From contig CAWCGJ010000014.1 in NCBI GenBank assembly GCA_963795055.1, positions 310,001-374,000 of the forward strand: DNA of 64,000 nucleotides, in the 5' to 3' direction. Shown here in pieces: positions 43,310 to 50,513 of the stretch (the stretch's first letter is position 1; each line of letters begins with the position of its first letter). The notes beneath the pieces are model-generated. The model saw nothing but the letters and a program-made list of their open reading frames with translations, did no database searches and was not told the DNA's origin. The DNA comes from JASHPR01 sp963795055. GTDB lineage: Bacteria > Actinomycetota > Actinomycetes > Streptosporangiales > Streptosporangiaceae. A program made the translations under genes and the position numbers.

Positions 43310-44320
43310 ATGGTTGTTCTGGTGGTCATTCTGGTCATACTCGTCGTCGGCGGGCTTATCGCCGCAGGCCGGTCGCTGAAGATCGTGCAGCAGTACGAGC
43401 AGGGCATCATTTTCCGGTTCGGGAAGGTGCTGGGCCGGCCGCGGGGCGCCGGGCTGACCGTGATCCGGCCGGTCGGCGACCGGATGCAGAAGGTCAACAT
43501 GCAGATCGTCGCGATGGCCGTCCCGGCCCAGGACGGCATCACCAAGGACAACGTGACCGTCCGGGTGGACGCGGTGGTCTACTTCCGGGTGGTTGACCCG
43601 ATCAAGGCGACCATCAACGTGCAGAACTACATGTTCGCGATCTCCCAGCAGGCGCAGACCTCGCTGCGCTCGATCATCGGCCAGTCCGAGATGGACCAGC
43701 TGCTGTCCGAGCGAGACAGCGTGAACCGGGAGCTGCGCCGGATCATCGACGAGCCCACCGAGGGCCCGTGGGGCATCCGGGTGGAGCGGGTGGAGATCAA
43801 GGACGTGTCGCTGCCCGAGAGCATGAAGCGGTCGATGTCGCGGCAGGCCGAAGCCGAGCGGGAGCGCCGCGCGCGGATCATCACCGCCGACGGGGAGTAC
43901 CAGGCGTCCAAGCGGCTGGCCGCGGCGGCCAACGTGATGGCCCGTGACCCGGCCGCGCTGCAGCTGCGGCTGCTGCAGACCGTGGTCGAGGTGGCGGCGG
44001 AGAAGAACAGCACGCTGGTCATGCCGGTGCCGGTCGAGCTGCTGCGGTTCTTCGACAAGTTCACGCCCCCCAGCGCGGCGGGCCAGGACAGGTCCGCCGC
44101 CGACTCGGCGTCACTGGCGGACTTCGGCGACCAGGATGCGGCTGAGGCCGAGATCGAGAGCGGAGCGCCGCTGGAGATACCCGAGGTCCCGCCGATCCCC
44201 GAGTTGCCCATGCAGGTGAGCAACGGCAACCTGGCCACCGCCGCAGTGCCGCAGCCCGACGCCGCGGCCCGGCACAACCACGAAGCCGCGGACTCGGAAG
44301 CACAGGCTCCGCCCGCCTGA
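43310..44320 (+). CDS. SPFH/band 7 (slipin) membrane protein
   Basis: 336 aa from the ATG at 43310 (GAAGAGG upstream; TTG and GTG just before are alternatives). One N-terminal membrane helix (VVLVVILVILVVGGLIAAG), then a slipin-type SPFH domain: IVQQYEQGIIFRFGKVLG, VPAQDGITKDNVTVRVDAVVYFRVVDP, and IKDVSLPESMKRSMSRQAEAERERRARIITADGE leading to a coiled coil. The last 80 residues are acidic and Pro-rich. Such proteins assemble on membranes as scaffolds, often in envelope stress. It is driven by the conserved promoter site B, as the PspC gene is by site C. Confidence 0.93.
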   Translation: MVVLVVILVILVVGGLIAAGRSLKIVQQYEQGIIFRFGKVLGRPRGAGLTVIRPVGDRMQKVNMQIVAMAVPAQDGITKDNVTVRVDAVVYFRVVDPIKATINVQNYMFAISQQAQTSLRSIIGQSEMDQLLSERDSVNRELRRIIDEPTEGPWGIRVERVEIKDVSLPESMKRSMSRQAEAERERRARIITADGEYQASKRLAAAANVMARDPAALQLRLLQTVVEVAAEKNSTLVMPVPVELLRFFDKFTPPSAAGQDRSAADSASLADFGDQDAAEAEIESGAPLEIPEVPPIPELPMQVSNGNLATAAVPQPDAAARHNHEAADSEAQAPPA

Positions 44321-44624
44321 TCCGGCCGGACGTCGAGGCCACCGGCGGGAATCCTTACCTGCTGAGCCGGGCCCAAGCTGCCGCTGGATTGGACGAACTG
44401 TCCATGCTTGCCCTTCATCACGCTGGACGCGTCGGCTGCCCCGGCGTCATCGCCACGTGGCCCAAGAACCGCTGCGCAGTGACCAGGCCTACCCGGCCGG
44501 GCAACTAGTTCCAGATACCCGGATACTGTTCGCCCGGTGGTTTCGCTGACACAGGTTCCCGCCTTCACGTGGATCGAATGTGTCGTCGTGGAGTCACGGG
44601 TACCAGGGACGGCGCCGATATCGC
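44321..44624. other. Gene-free convergent spacer
   Basis: 304 bp between the SPFH gene (plus) and the oxidoreductase gene (minus). Only shadow frames pass through it. No clear terminator with a T-run or other feature was recognised. Confidence 0.45.
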
Positions 44625-45659
44625 TCAGATGGTGATGGCGATCTTCCCGCGCGCTTTTCCGGCTTGGAGGTAACGCATGGCCTCGGGCACCTGGTCCAGC
44701 GGGTAGGTCGCGCCGATGCTGGGCCTCACCGTGCCGGCCTCGATGAGGACGGTGAGCCGGTCGAGATCGGCCGAGCGCTGCCGGGGGGTGAGCATGGTCA
44801 GCCGCTGGCGCACCAACGGTGACAGGGCCAGCGCCCGGAACTGCCGGCCCACGCCGGCCAGGTTGCCGCCGTCCTCGCCGCCGACGATGACCGCGGTCCC
44901 GGCGGAGGTGAGCGCGCGGCGCAGCCGGGACAGGGACGGGTTGCCGGCGATGTCGACGATCAGGTCGTAGCGGCGCGGACCGGTGGCGAAGTCGTCTTGG
45001 GTGTAGTCGATGACGTGGGCGGCACCCAGGGATCGCACCAGGCCGATTTTGGCGGTGCTGCATACGCCGGTGACTTCGGCCCCGAACGCGGCAGCCAGTT
45101 GCACGGCGTAGCTCCCGACGCCGCCCGACGCGCCGGTGACCAGCACGTTCTGCCCTGGCTGGATATGACCGGCGTCGGTCAGGGCCAGCAGCGCGGTGAC
45201 CCCGGACACCGGCACCACCGCGGCCTGCTCGAAGCTGAGACTGGCCGGCTTGCGGGCGAGCTTGTCCTCGCGGGCCACGGCGTACTCGGCGAAGGTGCCC
45301 CGGCCGAAGCCGAACACCTCATCACCGGCCGAGAACCGGGTCACCGCCGAGCCGACCGCGACGACCGTGCCGGCCACATCGAGCCCCATCACCGGGTTCC
45401 TCGGCCCGCGGAGACCGGCCACCAGGCGCAGCAGGTAGGGCCGGCCTGTCATCAGATGCCACTGGCCCCGGTCCAGGCCGGCCGCGTGCACCCGCACCAG
45501 CACCTCATTGCCGTCGGGCTCAGGGCGGGTGATCCGCGCGAGCTGCAGGACGTCGGCGGAGCCGTACCCGCCCTGCACGACCGCCGCCATCATGCCCTCC
45601 GCCGTCACCGGCAGGGCCGCCCCACCGCTTGCCGCCGCGGGCTGCCGTTCAGATCCCAT
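44625..45659 (-). CDS. Zinc-independent alcohol dehydrogenase / quinone oxidoreductase-like protein
   Basis: 344 aa. MDR superfamily: the GroES-like N-terminal part (EVLVRVHAAGLDRGQWHLMTG, GLDVAGTVVAVGSAVTRFSAGDEVFGF) lacks the structural-zinc cysteines, and the Rossmann part has VLVTGASGGVGSYAVQLAAAFGAEV. This fits NADPH quinone reductase/crotonyl-type oxidoreductases. The first 22 residues are a non-conserved extension; the Met at residue 23 or 24 is an alternative start. Its start overlaps the end of the PspC gene by 11 nt, so both depend on promoter site C. Confidence 0.9.
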   Translation of the reverse strand: MGSERQPAAASGGAALPVTAEGMMAAVVQGGYGSADVLQLARITRPEPDGNEVLVRVHAAGLDRGQWHLMTGRPYLLRLVAGLRGPRNPVMGLDVAGTVVAVGSAVTRFSAGDEVFGFGRGTFAEYAVAREDKLARKPASLSFEQAAVVPVSGVTALLALTDAGHIQPGQNVLVTGASGGVGSYAVQLAAAFGAEVTGVCSTAKIGLVRSLGAAHVIDYTQDDFATGPRRYDLIVDIAGNPSLSRLRRALTSAGTAVIVGGEDGGNLAGVGRQFRALALSPLVRQRLTMLTPRQRSADLDRLTVLIEAGTVRPSIGATYPLDQVPEAMRYLQAGKARGKIAITI

Positions 45660-45924
45660 GACCGCTTCCTGATCCGGCGCCCTGCCTCACGTTGGCGATA
45701 TTCTCGGCGGGCGAGGCCTTCTCGCCTTCTTCGGGGATGATGACCCAGGCCGCCAGATAGGCCAGCACGCCGACGCCTCCGGTGATGACGGCGACGACGG
45801 CCACGAGCACGCGGACCAGGGTCACGTCGATGCCGAAGTACTCGGCGGCTCCCGCGCAGACCCCGGCCACCATGCGGCCGTTCCGGCTGCGCACCAGGAC
45901 CTTGGCTCCATTCCCGTCTCTCAT
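45649..45924 (-). CDS. PspC domain-containing membrane protein
   Basis: 91 aa. RNGRMVAGVCAGAAEYFGIDVTLVRVLVAVVAVITGGVGVLAYLAAWVIIPEE is a complete PspC domain with one or two membrane helices, followed by a short polar tail. PspC proteins act in phage-shock/envelope stress responses or sit on sensor kinases; here it is stand-alone. First gene after the minus-strand promoter site C, and it overlaps the oxidoreductase gene. Confidence 0.92.
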   Translation of the reverse strand: MRDGNGAKVLVRSRNGRMVAGVCAGAAEYFGIDVTLVRVLVAVVAVITGGVGVLAYLAAWVIIPEEGEKASPAENIANVRQGAGSGSGHGI

Positions 45925-45995
45925 GCGAATCCTCTCCTGCGAGCAGCCTGGGGTAGCTGGCCGCCGCCGGCGGCTGATCTCAGATGCCTGCTCTC

Positions 45996-46038
45996 ACCTT
46001 ATATTTGCAATCTAAAACTAGCAATATATTTCGAGAAA
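45996..46038 (-). promoter_or_regulatory. Conserved promoter, site C (before pspC)
   Basis: On the minus strand: TTTC-TC-GAAA (46038-46029), 6 nt, GCTAGTTTT ending at 46014, 12 nt, TAAGGT at 46001-45996. The -35 TTGCTA to -10 spacing is 17 nt. Its palindrome also lies 20 nt before the start of the divergent winged-helix gene at 46058, so one operator could control both. Confidence 0.75.
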
Positions 46039-46057
46039 TGATGATACATTTATTCGG

Positions 46058-46363
46058 ATGACGAGCTGGAGTTTCCTGACCAACCACGCCCGGGTGCTGC
46101 TGTGCATCGCCCACGACCCGGGCGCGCGGCTGCGCGACATCTCGGCCAGCCTGGGCATCACCGAGCGCAGCGCCCACGGCATCATCACCGACCTGGCCAA
46201 GGCCGGCTACGTGGTGAAGCAGAAAGACGGCCGCCGCAACCGCTACCAGATCGAGGCGAACCTGCCGGTGCCCGGGCCCGGCACCCGGGAGCCCGCCATC
46301 GGCGAAATCGCCGCCCTCTTCGCGGCCCGGCCGGCCGTTACCGGACCCGGGCCGAGCGGGTGA
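46058..46363 (+). CDS. Winged-helix (MarR/ArsR-like) regulator, copy 1
   Basis: 101 aa. WSFLTNHARVLLCIAHDPGARLRDISASLGITERSAHGIITDLAKAGYVVKQKDGRRNRYQIEANLPV is a winged helix-turn-helix with the recognition helix around ERSAHGIITDL and the wing around KQKDGRRNRYQI. A TTTC-GA-GAAA palindrome ends 19 nt before the ATG, with a TACATT-like -10 box 7 nt before it, so the mRNA is probably leaderless. The first 201 bp of its conserved part are identical to copy 2 in inverted orientation. It is a likely autoregulated repressor of the adjacent TTTC-N2-GAAA promoters (inference). Confidence 0.87.
   Translation: MTSWSFLTNHARVLLCIAHDPGARLRDISASLGITERSAHGIITDLAKAGYVVKQKDGRRNRYQIEANLPVPGPGTREPAIGEIAALFAARPAVTGPGPSG
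46067..46267 (+). repeat. 201-bp perfect inverted duplication, left arm
   Basis: Identical, by direct comparison, to the reverse complement of 46847-47047. Covers the DNA-binding domain of both winged-helix genes. The arms are 579 bp apart. Confidence 0.93.
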
Positions 46364-46573
46364 GCGTGATGCCGGCGGCAGCCGCCAGGCATGCACCCCC
46401 TGGCCTGGCGGCTCCTGGCGGGCCAGGCAACCGACCCCGGATTGCCGCCGTGCGGGGCAGCCTGCAGCGCTGACTTTGCGGTGGCGCGGGATCAGCCGCC
46501 AGCCGTACTGCAACCGAGACCGGCGCAACCCGCCCGGAATGTCAGGAGCCCTGCGGAGCCGGTATCGATACCA

Positions 46574-47056
46574 TCACGTCGGGCCGGCAGCACGGCCGCG
46601 ACCATGCTCGCCGGAATGGAGACCGCCCTCGGGCGGAGCCGCGCCAGGCGCGTCGTCACCCGCCCGGCCGCCGAGGCCACCGGAACCACTGGCCCGCAAG
46701 GTGACGACATCCGAACCGTCCCCCGAACCACCGCCCGCCGGGCCCGCGGCGGCAAGGCCCGCGAACCCGGCCAGGCCGTCTGTGTTTCCCAGCAGCACGG
46801 CCAGGACCTCGCCGATGGCGGGCTCCCGGCTGCCGGGCTCGCGCAGCGGCAGGTTCGCCTCGATCTGGTAGCGGTTGCGGCGGCCGTCTTTCTGCTTCAC
46901 CACGTAGCCGGCCTTGGCCAGGTCGGTGATGATGCCGTGGGCGCTGCGCTCGGTGATGCCCAGGCTGGCCGAGATGTCGCGCAGCCGCGCGCCCGGGTCG
47001 TGGGCGATGCACAGCAGCACCCGGGCGTGGTTGGTCAGGAAACTCCACTCCGCCAC
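46574..47056 (-). CDS. Winged-helix (MarR/ArsR-like) regulator, copy 2 with long tail
   Basis: 160 aa from a GTG. Residues 4-70 are identical to copy 1 and the next 20 similar (REPAIGEVLAVLLG). The last 65 residues are Gly/Ala-rich, without counterpart in copy 1. A TTTC-CG-GAAA palindrome (47079-47088) precedes a TAACTT -10 box (47068-47063), which is only 6 nt before the GTG: leaderless, as for copy 1. Recent duplication or gene conversion is evident from the DNA identity. It may bind the same sites with a different effector or partner. Confidence 0.87.
   Translation of the reverse strand: MAEWSFLTNHARVLLCIAHDPGARLRDISASLGITERSAHGIITDLAKAGYVVKQKDGRRNRYQIEANLPLREPGSREPAIGEVLAVLLGNTDGLAGFAGLAAAGPAGGGSGDGSDVVTLRASGSGGLGGRAGDDAPGAAPPEGGLHSGEHGRGRAAGPT
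46847..47047 (-). repeat. 201-bp perfect inverted duplication, right arm
   Basis: Partner of 46067-46267. Identity breaks at both ends within two or three codons of the start codon and just after the NLP residues. Confidence 0.93.
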
Positions 47057-47062
47057 GCCCGT

Positions 47063-47088
47063 AAGTTAGCACAATCCATTTCCGGAAA
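47063..47088 (-). promoter_or_regulatory. Operator and -10 box of winged-helix copy 2
   Basis: TTTCCGGAAA at 47079-47088 is a perfect 10-bp palindrome of the TTTC-N2-GAAA type. TAACTT at 47068-47063 (minus strand) is a -10 candidate 6 nt before the GTG start. The palindrome would sit over the -35 region, fitting autorepression. Confidence 0.6.
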
Positions 47089-47158
47089 CACGCTGCTTGC
47101 TTCCGGGTCGTGCGGCCTGCTGGTCGCTGCCGACAGGCTGATGCAGCGGCTCTCCGGC

Positions 47159-47863
47159 TCAGCTGATGAACAGTGCTATCCCGATAAACTGGCACGTCGC
47201 GGCGGCGCACACGTAAGCGTGAAAGACCTCGTGGTAGCCGAACACCGACGGGTACAGGTCCAGCCAGCGGCGATGATAGGAAATCGCCCCGGCCGTGTAG
47301 AGCAGGCCGCCCGAAAGCATCAGCGCCCCGGGCACGACGCCGGCGCGGATCCACACCGCCGGCAGCGCCAGGGCTCCCATCCAGCCCAGCCCCAGGAACA
47401 TCGCGCCGACCAGGCGCTCCGGCAAGACCATCCGCGCCATGTGGATCACGGCCGCGGCCAGCGTCAGTGACCACATCACGATCAGGCAGGCCAGCCCGAA
47501 ACCGCCGCGCACAGCGAGCAGGAATGCGGGAGTGGCCGTGCCGGCGATCAGGAAGAAGATCATCGCGTGGTCGAGGCGCTGCAGCCGGCGGCGCCACGCA
47601 TCAGTCCAGGTACCCCGGTGATACAGCGCGCTGATCCCGAACAAGGCGCTCACGCTGGCCACGTAGACGGCGACGGCCGTGATCCGCGCCGCTCCGTGCA
47701 CCCCGGCCAGCAGCAGCGTGCCCGCCGCCAGCGAGGCCCCGAACCAGATCAGGTGCAGCCAGCCGCGCAGGACCGGCTTGGTGTAATAGACACCGCGCCG
47801 GGCATCGTAAAGCGCATCCGCCGCCCGCGGGCCCGGCGACGCTGGCGCGGAAACCCTAGCCAT
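47159..47863 (-). CDS. trhA: Hemolysin III / PAQR-family membrane protein (TrhA-like)
   Basis: 234 aa with seven hydrophobic helices. Family features: RGWLHLIWFGASLAAG at helix 1, SALYHRGTW after helix 3, RLDHAMIFFLIAGTATPAFLL, and a final FGYHEVFHAYVCAAATCQFIGI carrying the conserved His pair that binds zinc in PAQR proteins. Bacterial members affect membrane energetics/lipid homeostasis. On the minus strand, 102 bp before copy 2 of the winged-helix gene in transcript order, so read-through is possible. Confidence 0.92.
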   Translation of the reverse strand: MARVSAPASPGPRAADALYDARRGVYYTKPVLRGWLHLIWFGASLAAGTLLLAGVHGAARITAVAVYVASVSALFGISALYHRGTWTDAWRRRLQRLDHAMIFFLIAGTATPAFLLAVRGGFGLACLIVMWSLTLAAAVIHMARMVLPERLVGAMFLGLGWMGALALPAVWIRAGVVPGALMLSGGLLYTAGAISYHRRWLDLYPSVFGYHEVFHAYVCAAATCQFIGIALFIS

Positions 47864-48687
47864 CCGCTGGCTCCGCGCCTTCGCCGCCCGGGGCCGGGGT
47901 CCCCGACAGCGGATGCCTGCGCCATCCCGCCGCCTGCACGCTGGTGAGGCAAAAAGCCAGGCGCCGGTCAGCCGTTGGCTGGTCAGCCCCGGCCAGCGCG
48001 AAGCGCTCGCCCGGCTGCTCCCCGGTGAAAGACCGACGGGCAGGGTCCGGCCTCTCGCTCATCGCTCAAGCCCCGGCTCGTCGTGCGCCATGGCCAGAAT
48101 CTTGGGGAACTGCCCGACCTCGGTGTTGCCCGGCGTTGCCGCGCCGCAGGATCGCTCGCCCGCGGCTGACAGAAAGCCAGCACCGCTGGCGATGGGTGCT
48201 GTCATGCGTCACCTCGGCTGACCTGCGCGTACAGGGCGCTGCCGAGGTCCGGAGCAGCAGGAGCCGCAGCTTGGCGTACCTGCGGCACGCCAAGCGCGGT
48301 CGTCCTGGTTAAAGAAATTACGCCCCATCCGCCGCGGCCACCAGCGGCCTGTCTCGATCCGCCAAACTATCTCAGCGACCGCCATGGCCGTCCACGGCAC
48401 CACGGGCAAGCCCGTCTGCGTCCATGCCTATCCTCTCTCATCCCGGGCTGTGTGGCGGTCAGCGACAGCAGAGCCTCGAGGCTGTGGCCCACGCGGCGCC
48501 GGATCCAAAAACTAGCAATGAATTCTTGAATTCTGCCATGTAAAAGATCTAGCTGGTGGGATGATTCTAGAATTCTATTGCCGGTCAGTTGTTGCCAGCG
48601 TAGCCTGGCAGAAATGACTGAACCTCCGGACCCTGGGGTTCTTGCCGTCGGCCCCGACGGGCCAGGTGCTCCCCGGAGGTGATCCAG
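47864..48687. other. Gene-poor region with two promoter-like sites
   Basis: About 820 bp. No frame with a good ribosome site and family match was found on either strand. It holds site D (48564-48606) and, on the other strand, a partial match (GCTAGTTTT at 48516-48508 next to ATTC-AA-GAAT) that lacks a -10 box. GAATTC-TT-GAATTC at 48519-48532 gives local symmetry. Confidence 0.5.
48564..48606 (+). promoter_or_regulatory. Conserved promoter, site D (diverged copy)
   Basis: ATTC-TA-GAAT at 48564-48573, 6 nt, GCCGGTCAG ending 48588, 12 nt, TAGCCT at 48601-48606. Every spacing equals that of sites A-C. CCAGCGTAGCCTG around the -10 is shared exactly with site A. Reads toward the 30-codon gene at 48688 and the membrane protein genes. 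Confidence 0.62.
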
Positions 48688-48780
48688 ATGCTGCTCTGGA
48701 TGCGGATCAAACGGCGCCGCGGAGGCAGGCAAGGCGCAGCGGGCGCCTGCTACCGGGATCCCCGCGCCACCGCGTCCTGA
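48688..48780 (+). CDS. 30-codon gene with a full-length Shine-Dalgarno
   Basis: MLLWMRIKRRRGGRQGAAGA and ten more residues, from an ATG 3 nt after GGAGGTGATC (48675-48684), which is complementary to the whole anti-SD end of 16S rRNA. Basic peptide with two Trp/Met-rich positions. It is the first start codon after promoter site D. It may be a leader peptide or a microprotein. The exceptional ribosome site is the main support. Confidence 0.5.
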   Translation: MLLWMRIKRRRGGRQGAAGACYRDPRATAS

Positions 48781-48950
48781 CGTCCCGGCCCCCGGCCGGG
48801 TTTGGCGCGGGTCACTCGTTTGCGCTGGCCGCTGCCTGGTGCTCTCGCGTTCCGGCCAGTCCCCGCCCGCATGCCCTCCCGGCCGAGCAGCGCCGCGCGG
48901 CGGCATCTGCCCGCCGAGACGGCCGGCCGGATTAGCGAATGGAGAAGCGA

Positions 48951-49655
48951 ATGGATAACGCCGCCCGGGCACGTCAGCGGGTGCTGGCCGTTTTCCTGCC
49001 GGTCACCGCGGTGCTTTACGCCAGTGCCGTGGCGCTGAACCCCAAGGGCACCGACCAGGTGATCAGCGATACGGCTACCGCGTTCAAGGTCTTGCCCATC
49101 GCGGCCAGCCACCCGGCTCAGCTGTACCTGTCGGGGTCGCTGACCGTTCTCGCGCTCGGGGGCCTGGCCGTGTCGTACGCGGCGATCGCCACGCTGGTCA
49201 CCGGGCGCGGCTGGGTGATCGCCACCGTGGCTGCGCTGCTGGGCGGCATCGGTGCCTTCAGCGGCGCACTGCTCAACGTCCTGGTCGGGGTCAATCTGGC
49301 GGCTGCTGCGTCGGCGCACATGACCCAGCAGGCCGCCGCGGCCTTCTTGGTGACCAGCTTCCACTCCGTGCCCGCCCAGGTGGCCACGGACGTCTATTTC
49401 CTCGGCGAGTTCGCCGCGCCGGTCATCATGGGGGTCGCCCTGTGGCGCAGCCGCAGCGTCCCGCGCTGGCTGGCTGTCCTGTTCGTAATCGGCCTGGGGA
49501 TCGCTGAGGGTCTGCCCTCGTGGGGCCCCGTCGCGCTGCTGTTCGCGCTGCCGTTCGCGGCCGCGATGGTCCTGCTGGCCGCCCGGATCTGGCAAGCAGC
49601 CGCCCTCCCGGCCTGCCACGACCAGGAGCTGGCCGCAGTGCCCGCGGCCACGTAG
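48951..49655 (+). CDS. Membrane protein of unknown function
   Basis: 234 aa from the ATG at 48951 (GGAGA 5 nt upstream; an ATG at 48939 is less well placed). Six hydrophobic segments: VLAVFLPVTAVLYASAVAL, LSGSLTVLALGGLAVSYAAIATLV, VIATVAALLGGIGAFSGALLNVLVG, a fourth around FLGEFAAPVIMGVAL, WLAVLFVIGLGIAEGL and PVALLFALPFAAAMVLLAARIW. The layout resembles DUF4386-like proteins such as the next gene. Likely in one operon with it (48 nt apart) under promoter site D. Function unknown. Confidence 0.82.
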   Translation: MDNAARARQRVLAVFLPVTAVLYASAVALNPKGTDQVISDTATAFKVLPIAASHPAQLYLSGSLTVLALGGLAVSYAAIATLVTGRGWVIATVAALLGGIGAFSGALLNVLVGVNLAAAASAHMTQQAAAAFLVTSFHSVPAQVATDVYFLGEFAAPVIMGVALWRSRSVPRWLAVLFVIGLGIAEGLPSWGPVALLFALPFAAAMVLLAARIWQAAALPACHDQELAAVPAAT

Positions 49656-49703
49656 CAGCCGCCCAGGCCCGGGCCAGAACAGATCCAGCCAAGGGAGAGC
49701 AAC

Positions 49704-50474
49704 ATGACGACCGCCATGCGAATCACAGCCACGAAAACAGTCCCGATGGACTCACTGAGGAAGACCGCCCTGGTCGCGGGCGTCTTCTACCTGATCACCT
49801 TCATCTCGATCCCCACCCTCGCTCTTTACGGCCCGGTGAAGAACCACCGGGACTGGATCCTCGGCTCCGGCGGCCACACTGCCGTGCTGGTGGGCGGCTT
49901 CCTCGAGGTGATCGTCGCCCTCGCCGGCATCGGTACCGCCGTGACGCTGTATCCGGTGGTCAAGCGGCAGAACGAAGGCGTCGCGCTGGGCTTTGCCGCC
50001 GCTCGCGTCCTGGAAGCCGGCATGATCTTCACCGGCGTCGTCAGCCTGCTGTCGCTGGTGACCTTGCGGCAGCACCTAGGTGCAGCGGCCGGAGCAGATG
50101 CGGCCGGGCTGGTCACCACCGCCGCGTCGCACGTCGCGGTCTACAACTGGGCGTTCCTGCTCGGACAGAGCCTCATGCCGGCCATCAACGCCCTGCTGCT
50201 GGGCTCGTTGATGTACCGGTCCCGGCTCGTGCCTCGTGTCATTCCCGTGCTCGGGCTCATCGGAGCCCCCCTGCTGATCGCCGCCGTCATCGCAACATTG
50301 TTCGGCGGCATCGGGCAGTACTCCTCCTGGGCCGCGCTCGCCGCACTCCCGGTGGCGGCCTGGGAGTTGTCGCTGGGCGTCTGGCTGGTCGCCAAGGGCT
50401 TCAAGCCGTCCCCGATCACAACCGGAATGACCGCAACCGGCAGCGCACCCGCCTACCACGACGTCACCGCCTAA
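49704..50474 (+). CDS. DUF4386 family membrane protein
   Basis: 256 aa; ATG with GGGAGAG upstream. Starts SLRKTALVAGVFYLITFISIP, then HTAVLVGGFLEVIVALAGIGTAVTLYPVVKRQNEGVALGFAAARVLEAGMIFTGVVSLLSLV, the DUF4386 core, with six hydrophobic helices. Members are common in actinobacteria and Bacteroidetes; function not established. Its stop codon lies in a 21-bp sequence that is immediately duplicated (50471-50513), followed by an integrase remnant. Confidence 0.9.
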   Translation: MTTAMRITATKTVPMDSLRKTALVAGVFYLITFISIPTLALYGPVKNHRDWILGSGGHTAVLVGGFLEVIVALAGIGTAVTLYPVVKRQNEGVALGFAAARVLEAGMIFTGVVSLLSLVTLRQHLGAAAGADAAGLVTTAASHVAVYNWAFLLGQSLMPAINALLLGSLMYRSRLVPRVIPVLGLIGAPLLIAAVIATLFGGIGQYSSWAALAALPVAAWELSLGVWLVAKGFKPSPITTGMTATGSAPAYHDVTA

Positions 50475-50513
50475 CCCCCAGGACACGGCCGGCTAACCCC
50501 AGGACACGGCCGG
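50471..50513 (+). repeat. Near-perfect tandem duplication of about 21 bp at an old junction
   Basis: CTAACCCC-(C)-AGGACACGGCCGG occurs twice in a row, the copies differing by one C. The first copy contains the stop of the DUF4386 gene; the second abuts the integrase remnant. It may be a scar of integration or excision. Confidence 0.8.

Noticed and set aside
43627..45063. 478-codon minus-strand frame across the SPFH and oxidoreductase genes
   Set aside because: Composition is typical of an antisense shadow, and it crosses two well-supported genes.
48508..48531. Fifth copy of the conserved promoter on the minus strand
   Set aside because: GCTAGTTTT and an ATTC-AA-GAAT palindrome are present, but their spacing is one base short and there is no TAnnnT box at the right distance, so it is kept only as a partial match.
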